Assembly: GCA_032718475.1 (NCBI GenBank)
Contig: JAUCBJ010007068.1
Span: forward strand, 1-64,000
Origin: Nemertoderma westbladi
Taxonomy: Eukaryota; Xenacoelomorpha; Nemertodermatida; Nemertodermatidae
Direction: 5' to 3'
DNA: 64,000 bases
Of the stretch, positions 26,301 to 38,300 are shown one piece after another. Made by a program: the position numbers and the translations under genes. The stretch's first letter is position 1, and each line of letters starts with the position of its first letter. The notes beneath the pieces are model-generated. The model was not told the DNA's origin, searched no databases, and saw nothing but the letters and a program-made list of their open reading frames with translations.

Positions 26301-29300
26301 CTGGATCCGAGTCTTTATGGGGCCACTACTCCATTTACCAGTACACTGATCCGAGTCTTTATGGGGCCACTGCTCCATTTACCAGTACACTGGATCCGAG
26401 TCTTTATGGGGCCACTGCTCCATTTACCAGTACACTGGATCCGAGTCTTTATGGGGCCACTGCTCCATTTACCAGTACACTGGATCCGAGTCTTTATGGG
26501 GCCACTGCTCCATTTACCAGTACACTGGATCCGAGTCTTTATGGGGCCACTGCTCCATTTACCAGTACACTGGATCCGAGTCTTTATGGGGCCACTGCTC
26601 CATTTACCAGTACACTGGATCCGAGTCTTTATGGGGCCACTGCTCCATTTACCAGTACACTGATTCGAGTCTTTATGGGGCCACTGCTCCATTTACCAGT
26701 ACACTGGATCCGAGTCTTTATGGGGCCACTGCTCCATTTACCAGTACACTGATCCGAGTCTTTATGGGGCCACTGCTCCATTTACCCGTACACTGACCCG
26801 AGTCTGTATGGTGCCACTGCTCCATTTACCAGTACACTGATCCGAGTCTGTATGGTGCCACTGCTCCATTTACCAGTACACTGGATCCGAGTCTTTATGG
26901 GGCCACTGCTCCATTTACCAGTACACTGGATCCGAGTCTTTATGGGGCCACTGCTCCATTTACCAGTACACTGATCCGAGTCTTTATGGGGCCACCGCTC
27001 CATTTACCAGTACACTGATCCGAGTCTTTATGGGCTCACTGCTCCATTTACCAGTACACTGGATCCGAGTCTTTATGGGGCCACTGCTCCATTTACCAGT
27101 ACACTGGATCCGAGTCTTTATGGGGCCACTGCTCCATTTACCAGTACACTGATCCGAGTCTTTATGGGGCCACTGCTCCATTTACCAATACGAGTCATTA
27201 TGGGGCCACTGCTCCATTTACCCGTACACTGGATCCGAGTCTTTATGGGGCCACTGCTCCATTTACCAGTACACTGATCCGAGTCTTTATGGGGCCACTG
27301 CTCCATTTACCAGTACACTGGATCCGAGTCTTTATGGAGCCACTGCTCCATTTACCAGTACACTGGATCCGAGTCTTTATGGGGCCACTGCTCCATTTAC
27401 CAGTACACTGGATCCGAGTCTTTATGGGGCCACTGCTCCATTTACCAGTACACTGGATCCGAGTCTTTATGGGGCCACTGCTCCATTTACCAGTACACTG
27501 ATCCGAGTCTTTATGGGGCCACTGCTCCATTTACCAGTACACTGGATCCGAGTCTTTATGGGGCCACTGCTCCATTTACCAGTACACTGATCCGAGTCTT
27601 TATGGGGCCACTGCTCCATTTACCCGTACACTGACCCGAGTCTGTATGGTGCCACTGCTCCATTTACCAGTACACTGATCCGAGTCTGTATGGTGCCACT
27701 GCTCCATTTACCAGTACACTGGATCCGAGTCTTTATGGGGCCACTGCTCCATTTACCAGTACACTGGATCCGAGTCTTTATGGGGCCACTGCTCCATTTA
27801 CCAGTACACTGATCCGAGTCTTTATGGGGCCACCGCTCCATTTACCAGTACACTGATCCGAGTCTTTATGGGCTCACTGCTCCATTTACCAGTACACTGG
27901 ATCCGAGTCTTTATGGGGCCACTGCTCCATTTACCAGTACACTGGATCCGAGTCTTTATGGGGCCACTGCTCCATTTACCAGTACACTGATCCGAGTCTT
28001 TATGGGGCCACTGCTCCATTTACCAATACGAGTCATTATGGGGCCACTGCTCCATTTACCCGTACACTGGATCCGAGTCTTTATGGGGCCACTGCTCCAT
28101 TTACCAGTACACTGATCCGAGTCTTTATGGGGCCACTGCTCCATTTACCAGTACACTGGATCCGAGTCTTTATGGAGCCACTGCTCCATTTACCAGTACA
28201 CTGGATCCGAGTCTTTATGGGGCCACTGCTCCATTTACCAGTACACTGATCCGAGTCTGTATGGGGCCACTGCTCCATTTACCAGTACACTGGATCCGAG
28301 TCTTTATGGGGCCACTGCTCCATTTACCAGTACACTGGATCCGAGTCTTTATGGGGCCATTGCTCCATTTACCAGTACACTGGATCCGAGTCTTTATGGG
28401 GCCACTGCTCCATTTACCAGTACACTGATCCGAGTCTTTATGGGGCCACTGCTCCATTTACCAGTACACTGGATCCGAGTCTTTATGGGGCCACTGCTCC
28501 ATTTACCAGTACACTGATCCGAGTCTTTATGGGGCCACTGCTCCATTTACCAGTACACTGGATCCGAGTCTTTATGGGGCCACTGCTCCATTTACCAGTA
28601 CACTGATCCGAGTCTTTATGGGGCCACTGCTCCATTTACCAGTACACTGGATCTGAGTCTTTATGGGGCCACTGCTCCATTTACCAGTACACTGATCCGA
28701 GTCTTTATGGGGCCACTGCTCCATTTACCAGTACACTGATCCGAGTCTTTATGGGGCCACTGCTCCATTTACCAGTACACTGCTCCATTTACCAGTACAC
28801 TGGATCCGAGTCTTTATGGGGCCACTGCTCCATTTACCAGTACACTGGATCTGAGTCTTTATGGGGCCACTGCTCCATTTACCAGTACACTGATCCGAGT
28901 CTTTATGGGGCCACTGCTCCATTTACCAGTACACTGCTCCATTTACCAGTACACTGGATCCGAGTCTTTATGGGGCCACTGCTCCATTTACCAGTACACT
29001 GGATCCGAGTCTTTATGGGGCCACTGCTCCATTTACCAGTACACTGATCCGAGTCTTTATGGGGCCACTGCTCCATTTACCAGTACACTGGATCTGAGTC
29101 TTTATGGGGCCACTGCTCCATTTACCAGTACACTGGATCTGAGTCTTTATGGGGCCACTGCTCCATTTACCAGTACACTGGATCCGAGTCTTTATGGGGC
29201 CACTGCTCCATTTACCAGTTCACTGATCCGAGTCTTTATGGGGCCACTGCTCCATTTACTAGTACACTGATCCGAGTCTTTATGGAGCCACTGCTCCATT

Positions 29301-32300
29301 TACCAGTACACTGGATCCGAGTCTTTATGGGGCCACTGCTCCATTTACCAGTACACTGATCCGAGTCTTTATGGAGCCACTGCTCCATTTACCAGTACAC
29401 TGGATCCGAGTCTTTATGGTGCCACTGCTCCATTTACCAGTACACTGGATCCGAGTCTTTATGGGCCACTGCTCCATTTACCAGTACACTGGATCCGAGT
29501 CTTTATGGGGCCACTGCTCCATTTACCAGTACACTGGATCCGAGTCTTTATGGGGCCACTGCTCCATTTACCAGTACACTGGATCCGAGTCTTTATGGAG
29601 CCACTGCTCCATTTACCGGTACACTGGATCCGAGTCTTTATGGTGCCACTGCTCCATTTACCAGTACACTGGATCCGAGTCTTTATGGGGCCACTGCTCC
29701 ATTTACCAGTACACTGATCCGAGTCTTTATGGGGCCACTGCTCCATTTACCAGTACACTGGATCCGAGTCTTTATGGGGCCATTGCTCCATTTACCAGTT
29801 CACTGATCCGAGTCTTTATGGGGCCACTGCTCCATTTACCAGTACACTGATCCATTTACCAGTACACTGGATCCGAGTCTTTATGGGGCCACTGCTCCAT
29901 TTACCAGTACACTGGATCCGAGTCTTTATGGGGCCACTGCTCCATTTACCAGTACACTGGATCCGAGTCGTTATGGGGCCACTGCTCCATTTACCAGTAC
30001 ACTGATCCGAGTCTATCTGGGGCCACTGCTCCATTTACCAGTACACTGATCCGAGTCTTTATGGGGCCACTGCTCCATTTACCAGTACACTGGATCCGAG
30101 TCTTTATGGGGCCACTGCTCCATTTACCAGTTCACTGGATCCGAGTCTTTATGGGGCCACTGCTCCATTTACCAGTACACTGGATCCGAGTCTTTATGGG
30201 GCCACTGCTCCATTTACCAGTACACTGATCCGAGTCTTTATGGGGCCACTGCTCCATTTACCAGTTCACTGATCCGAGTCTTTATGGGGCCACTGCTCCA
30301 TTTACCAGTATACTGGATCCGAGTCTTTATGGGGCCATTGCTCCATTTACCAGTTCACTGATCCGAGTCTTTATGGGGCCACTGCTCCATTTACCAGTAC
30401 ACTGATCCGAGTCTTTATGGGGCCACTGCTCCATTTACCAGTACACTGATCCATTTACCAGTACACTGGATCCGAGTCTTTATGGGGCCACTGCTCCATT
30501 TACCAGTACACTGGATCCGAGTCTTTATGAGGCCACTGCTCCATTTACCAGTACACTGGATCCGAGTCTTTATGGGGCCACTGCTCCATTTACCAGTACA
30601 CTGGATCCGAGTCTTTATGGGGCCACTACTCCATTTACCAGTACACTGGATCCGAGTCTTTATGGGGCCACTGCTCCATTTACCAGTACACTGGATCCGA
30701 GTCTTTATGGGGCCACTGCTCCATTTACCAGTACACTGGATCCGAGTCTTTATGGGGCCACTGCTCCATTTACCAGTACACTGATCCGAGTCTTTATGGG
30801 GCCACTGCTCCATTTACCAGTACACTGGATCCGAGTCTTTATGGGGCCACTGCTCCATTTACCAGTACACTGGATCCGAGTCTTTATGGGGCCATTGCTC
30901 CATTTACCAGTTCACTGATCCGAGTCTTTATGGGGCCACTGCTCCATTTACCAGTACACTGGATCCGAGTCTTTATGGGGCCACTGCTCCATTTACCAGT
31001 ACACTGGATCCGAGTCTTTATGGGGCCACTGCTCCATTTACCAGTACACTGATCCGAGTCTTTATGGGGCCACTGCTCCATTTACCAGTACACTGGATCC
31101 GAGTCTTTATGGGGCCACTGCTCCATTTACCAGTACACTGGATCCGAGTCTTTATGGGGCCACTGCTCCATTTACCAGTACACTGGATCCGAGTCTTTAT
31201 GGGGCCACTGCTCCATTTACCAGTACACTGATCCGAGTCTGTATGGGGCCACTGCTCCATTTACCAGTACACTGGATCCGAGTCTTTATGGGGCCACTGC
31301 TCCATTTACCAGTACACTGGATCCGAGTCTTTATGGGGCCACTGCTCCATTTACCAGTACACTGGATCCGAGTCTTTATGGGGCCACTGCTCCATTTACA
31401 CATCTATTTACATGACGGTAGAGGGCGAAATATCCAAAAATGTGAAACTTCTAATTTCGTTATTAGTTATCCGTTCAAGCTGAAACTTGGCGGATATGCG
31501 TGCCACACCATCCATAGTCTTTGTCTTTGTGGGGACAGTAATCCCTCGACAGTTCTCCAGTATAACGCAAGTGGGCTGAAATGGAAACATTTCAGAAATG
31601 TCTGAAACCTTCAGCCATTTCGTGTTATTGTTTATACAGTATATTCATTTCTTCCTGATTGTTACGTGGCACATTTATTTTCGACCTCAAAATAGTTAAT
31701 AAGAAGACTTATAATTCTTTCGAGTTGACACAGTTGTGACATGTAAAGTGTCATGACACTTAACATAAGTTTACGTCACATGCTGCGCGAAGGGCCCACT
31801 TTATGTACTACGTAGGTACGTACATAATAACTTCAAGCACCCATCCAGGGATAGGTAGAATTTGTGACAACACCCATAAAATGTGTTACCGCCAGTCTAA
31901 AAAAAAACAGTCGACACCGTGAAGAATGACAAGTATAAAAGAACAGTCAATAAGGCAAACCCATGTAACTCGAATTTTGACGAAAATGAGATTTTAAAGA
32001 TTACGTCGAGCTCTAGTTGGTGGTAGAACTTAATAGAGTGTACCTAAACTCTAAAGGGGTTACAAAGGGGGTAACTCTCATGTGATAATGACACTTCATG
32101 TAACTATAAGCGTAAACCATGTATCTCATGCGAGTTACATTGTTTTGGTTTAGGAACAGCTGTTGAAATTTATATATAAGTAAACTGGTTATAATTTGTA
32201 AGGTAAATCCTTGTAACTCGAAAAGCAAAATACATTTTTTAAATTAGTGTTGAAAATGTTCACACAGATATTCACATGTTTTCGTGCAGAATCGTTCACT

Positions 32301-35300
32301 TTAGATTGATTATTCTCAAAACTCGATTTTTTGAGTTACATGGTTTTTTGCCTTAGCAGGGCAGAGTAGATCGCAGTCCTAAAAGTCACCAGCCAAGTAA
32401 CAAGATTAACTCCAAACTCTACCTGAACCATCTACAGTGTCCACCGTGACTTCATCTTCCTCTTGTTCAATTACTTGTTGGGCGTCGTAAAACTCGTCCT
32501 CATCCGAATCCTGTTCCAGGCCTATTTATTATAAAACATAAACATTATTATACAATTATTATAAACAATCTGGAAAATAATCATTTTAATTTCATTAAAA
32601 TTAAAGGAGCTATAGTTGAATGTTAATTACCTAACTGCGCCGTAATGTTGATATAATAACTACACGGTATTTGGTATATATCATTTTACAGTGTGAAGAT
32701 GTATAGTGGTTGTGGTTTATTAGTGTTGATTCATTCAAAATAAAGACATGGAGATGGGATCTTCAATTATGTATCTACGCTGCAATTGTGACACTGTAAG
32801 TTAATGGGAAAATTATAGAAAATAGCAATTTGAGAAAATTACATTTACGCCGTGCCGTGATGTGCTCCAATCACTAATACAGATAGCGGAGAACATGGAC
32901 CGCAATTGAAAAGAGTTAGGTAATGGGATTAGCTATTTAGTGTAATGTTTGATCATATGATCTTACAGGCTATACATGTAGACACTCTCAGGAACTCTTG
33001 ATTCGGAGAAACTCGCATTACATGTAGGCCTAATAGAATTTAAACAGGTACGTGGTCATTGAAAAGGTAATCTCACTTTTATATAAGTAATCTAATTCGT
33101 TTTGCAGTGCACTGACATGTGACATGTTGGGCTAGCACTCGCACTCATTAATAGAAAGTAACTTGGTGGAAGTAATTCAGTTGCTGGGACTCCTTACTAA
33201 TGTAATCTATTAGTTATTTTAAGATGTCAAAAACGTCTCTACGAAAGTTGAGAATATCAAAACCGCTCACCCAAGTAGGCTTACAATTAGATAACTTCTA
33301 ATTCTACTCACTTCCGGAAAGGGAATCCGCAATCCACTAATTCCTACACTAGAGGAGAGTAAGTGGGCCCTGAGATCTTCAGTTTCCACAAAGAGATAAT
33401 TTATTACCTTAATGGACACACTTTACTTACGGCTTAATTCAGACGCAGTGAATAATATAAACTCCAACGAATCTGACCACCGATATGATAAGTTTAAAAA
33501 ACATTCCAACGTTCAACATGCAGTATACTTGGACATTACGTACTCTGACAGTAAGTACTCGGACAGTAAGTACTCAGACAGTAAGTACTCGAACAGTAAG
33601 TACTCGGACAGTGTATAATCAGACAGTAAGTACTCAGACAGTGTGTTGTCTGACAGTATGTTCTCACTTCTCAGACAGTAAGTACTTGGACAGTATGTAC
33701 TCAGTGTGTTCTCAAAAAGTAAGTACTCGGACAGTATGTACTCAGACAGTAAGTACTCAGACAGTATGTACTCAGACAGTAAGTACTCAAACAGTAAGTA
33801 CTCAGACAGTATGTACTCAGACAGTAAGTACTCAGACAGTAAGTACTAAGACAGTAAGTACTTATACAGTATGTACTCAGACAGTAAGTATTCAGACAGT
33901 ATGTACTCAGACAGTTAAGTACTCATACAGTTAGTACTCAGACAATATGTACACAGACAGTGTGTTCTCAGACAATAAGTACTCGGACAGTAAGTTCTCA
34001 GACACTATGTACTCAGTGTGTTATCAGAAAGTAAGTACTCAGACAGTATGTACTCAGACAGTAAGTACTCAGACAGTATGTACTCATACAGTAAGTACTC
34101 AGACAGTATGTACTCAGACAGTAAGTACTCAGACAGCAAGTACTCAGACAGTATGTACTCAGACAGTAAGTACTCAGACAGTAAGTACTTATACAGTATG
34201 TACTCAGACAGTAAGTATTCAGACAGTATGTACTCAGACAGTAAGTATTCAGACAGTATGTACTCAGACAGTTAAGTACTCATACAGTTAGTACTCAGAC
34301 AATATGTACACAGACAGTGTGTTATCAGACAATAAGTACTCGCACAGTAAGTTCTCAGACACTATGTACTCAGTGTGTTATCAGAAAGTAAGTACTCAGA
34401 CAGTATGTACTCAGACAGTAAGTACTCAGACAGTATGTACTCATACAGTAAGTACTCAGACAGTATGTACTCAGACAGTAAGTACTCAGACAGTAAGTAC
34501 TCAGACAGTATGTACTCAGACAGTAAGTACTCAGACAGTAAGTACTCAGACAGTAAGTACTCAGACAGTATGTACTCAGACAGTAAGTACTCAGACAGTA
34601 AGTACTTATACAGTATGTACTCAGACAGTAAGTATTCAGACAGTATGTACTCAGACAGTTAAGTACTCATACAGTTAGTACTCAGACAATATGTACACAG
34701 ACAGTGTGTTATCAGACAGTGTATAATCAGACAGTGTATAATCAGACAGTGTATACTCAGACAGTATGAACTCGGACAGAATGTACTCAGACAGTATGTA
34801 CTCAGACAGTAAGTACTCAGACAGTAAGTACTCAGACAGTATGTACTCAGACAGTAGGTACTCAGGCAGTATGTACTCAGACAGTAAGTACTCATACAGT
34901 AAGTACTCAGACAGTATGTACTCATACAGTAAGTACTCAGACAGTATGTACTCAGACAGTAAGTACTCAGACAGTAAGTACTCAGACAGTATGTACTCAG
35001 ACAGTAAGTACTCAGACAGTAAGTACTTATACAGTATGTACTCAGACAGTAAGTATTCAGACAGTATGTACTCAGACAGTTAAGTACTCATACAGTTAGT
35101 ACTCAGACAATATGTACACAGACAGTGTGTTATCAGACAGTGTATAATCAGACAGTGTATACTCAGACAGTATGAACTCGGACAGTATGTACTCAGACAG
35201 TATGTACTCAGACAGTAAGTACTCAGACAGTAAGTACTCAGACAGTATGTACTCAGACAGTAGGTACTCAGGCAGTATGTACTCAGACAGTAAGTACTCA

Positions 35301-38300
35301 TACAGTAAGTACTCAGACAGTATGTACTCATACAGTAAGTACTCAGACAGTATGTACTCAGACAGTAAGTACTCAGACAGTAAGTACTCAGACAGTATGT
35401 ACTCCGACAGTAAGTACTCAGACAGTAAGTACTTATACAGTTAGTACTCAGACAATATGTACACAGACAGTGTGTTCTCAGACAATAAGTACTCGGACAG
35501 TAAGTAATCAGACAGTGTATAATAAACAGTGTATATTCAGACAGTATGTATTCGGATTGTGGAGACATTTCTTCTCCATCACAAGATTTATCGATGAAAA
35601 AAATTATTGTTGGAATTGATCAGGGGTTGGTGACGAATGAAGATATCCGAGTTTAAATTGAACTTAATGCTAGGAAAGGATGCGCAGGTTGTAGGTGGTG
35701 TCTCAAGGGTTATTAGAATTTTCCCTCTCCCGGGCCCAGCTCGAATTCTAAGTAATTTGTATTCTCCATCATTCATCACGTAATCACGCCACAACATTTA
35801 CAAGATTGTTTTTACCTTCACTGAACCCACTTACAAGGCTTCATATATCAGTTTGACATCATTTGAACGTATAATATTGTTATTTTCCGACGTATTGACC
35901 TGTTTATTTATTTGGAAAGGAAAATATTACATTGCGTAGATCATGTTGTTGTTTGCACGCACATGTCATTCAACGTGATATATTCTAGTGATTACATTAT
36001 GGTGTCTACTTACAGCACAGATGTAAAAGCTAAGCGGGGTTGCCACTCTTGTTTCAATTTCAATTTTCCCTGACATTTTGAAAAAATTCCCTGACTGCAG
36101 GACGCAGTTACACTACATTTTTATAGAATATATTTTATTGTTCGCTTTTTCTTATTCTTTCGCTTTATGATACCTATATATTTAGAGATGTGAGGAAATG
36201 GAATGGTAAGCAGAAAATTATAGACACTTTCGCTTTTGACTCCAAGTCCTTTGTATATATTAAATTCCCTGACTATTCCAGGTGTTCCAGGTGAATCTCA
36301 ACCCTGACGACCAGGCGCGTGGTCTGAGGCAGTGCGAGTTGCGAGTGCAGTCTACCAGGTTTTCCGCCGGCAGGGGGCGACAAATAGAATCAGGAGGCCA
36401 CAAGAAGCGAGAGGGAAATAAACAAGAATGTAAATAGCAGAGCGAAGGTAAAAAAAGTAACGATAACAAAGATTTTTAATAATTATGACATTTTATATTG
36501 TATTTAATGGCAGAATATAATGGTTTATACTAGGAGATGCACAGTACTAAACTAGCAATTGGGACAGACCCTCCCTCCCTTCAGACTACCTATTCGAAGA
36601 CGTGGACTAAGTAAGTAAGTAAGTTCTAGAATAAGTCAGGGGTGCCATATTGGTTGGCATTACTTAGGTCTTCTGGTCTATATCCCCCATTTAGTACCTG
36701 GTGTTGTTACATAATTACATTTTTTGTTTTGTTTTTATTTCTCTGCTAACTTCATTATTTTCTTATTATTGCGCCAATAAGCATTGTATTAAACTACAAT
36801 GTGAAGTGAACAAAGTGAACTACAATAACTATATTATATTATATTCACGTGTCTTACATCAGTCGATTGTCGATTCTTACATCAGTGTGTTGTCCTTTCA
36901 TTCTTAATTATAATCTTATCTAGGGTTTGTTCTTGTTGTGCAATCTGTGCTGACAATGTATGAATATATTAATAATTATAATAATGGATAGTATGAATAA
37001 TATACTCGACTTATTTACAGGCGAATGATCGACAAAATTGTGTCACGAAAGAGTGTAGGATGAAATATTCCATATGGGATCGATTTCCTACATAAATGAG
37101 ACACGAATGAGGTTGGCAATCTATGGCAGGTTGGTATCAAATAGCAGGAAAATTTCATTCCATGAAAAAAGGGAGATTTCCAAAACATGTATATGACGTT
37201 AAAACATATATTTTAAATTATTGTAAATATGCCATGCGAACAAATATTAAGTTAAATAAAACAATGACAATCATTAATTAATAAATAAAACAACCAATCA
37301 ATAAAATCAAATACAAAACAATTACAGTAACGGATTTCATGCAAAGAGAAACAAGAAAAATAATAACAGCACCAATATATCTCAGGTGGGAGAAGAAACA
37401 GCGTATACATTAAGTACAGAATGGGGGTATGGTAAGCTACACTGAATGGCGGGTATGGTAAGCTACACTGAATGGGGGTATGGTAAGCTACATTGAATGG
37501 GGGTATGGTAAGCTACACTGAATGGGGGTATGGTAAGCTACACTGAATGGGGGTATGGTAAGCTACACTGAATGGGGGTATGGCAAGCTACACTGAATGG
37601 GGGTATGGTAAGCTACACTGAATGGGGGTATGGTAAGCTACACTGAATGGGGGTATGGTAAGCTACACTGAATGGGGGTATGGTAAGCTACACTGAATGG
37701 GGGTATGGTAAGCTACACTGAATGGGGGTATGGTAAGCTACACTGAATGGGGGTATGGTAAGCTACACTGAATGGGGGTATGGTAAGCTACACTGAATGG
37801 GGGTATGGTAAGCTACACTGAATGGGGGTATGGTAAGCTACACTGAATGGGGGTATGGTAAGCTACACTGAATGGGGGTATGGTAAGCTACACTGAATGG
37901 GGGTATGGTAAGCTACACTGAATGGGGTTATGGTAAGCTACACTGAATGGGGGTATGGTAAGCTACACTGAATGGGGGTATGGTAAGCTACACTGAATGG
38001 GGGTATGGTAAGCTACACTGAATGGGGGTATGGTAAGCTACACTGAATGGGGGTATGGTAAGCTACACTGAATGGGGGTATGGTAAGCTACACTGAATGG
38101 GGGTATGGTAAGCTACACTGAATGGGGGTATGGTAAGCTACACTGAATGGGGGTATGGTAAGCTACACTGAATGGGGGTATGGTAAGCTACACTGAATGG
38201 GGGTATGGTAAGCTACACTGAATGGGGGTATGGTAAGCTACACTGAATGGGGGTATGGTAAGCTACACTGAATGGGGGTATGGTAAGCTACACTGAATGG

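Larger units (their letters stand above)
10612..31400. repeat. 45-bp satellite array, about 460 copies
   Basis: About 20.8 kb of a 45-bp unit reading GAGTCTTTATGGGGCCACTG, then CTCCATTTACCAGTACACTG, then GATCC. Common variants are a 44-bp unit lacking one G before ATCC, a 36-bp unit with GAGTCATTATGG and CCAATAC (22.7-25.9 kb, 27.2 and 28.0 kb), and point variants (CCAGTTCACTG, ACTAGTACAC). The unit length is a multiple of three, which yields long open frames on both strands; these are not considered genes. Copies between 14.8 and 19.6 kb are almost identical, whereas both ends are diverse. The whole array lies in PITPNM intron 5. Each 45-mer contains a BamHI site (GGATCC). Confidence 0.98.

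Noticed and set aside
33523-35557. YSDSK / TQTVS repeat proteins
   Set aside because: Same artefact from a 15-bp unit; frames shift at irregular units and no start context or flanking domain exists.
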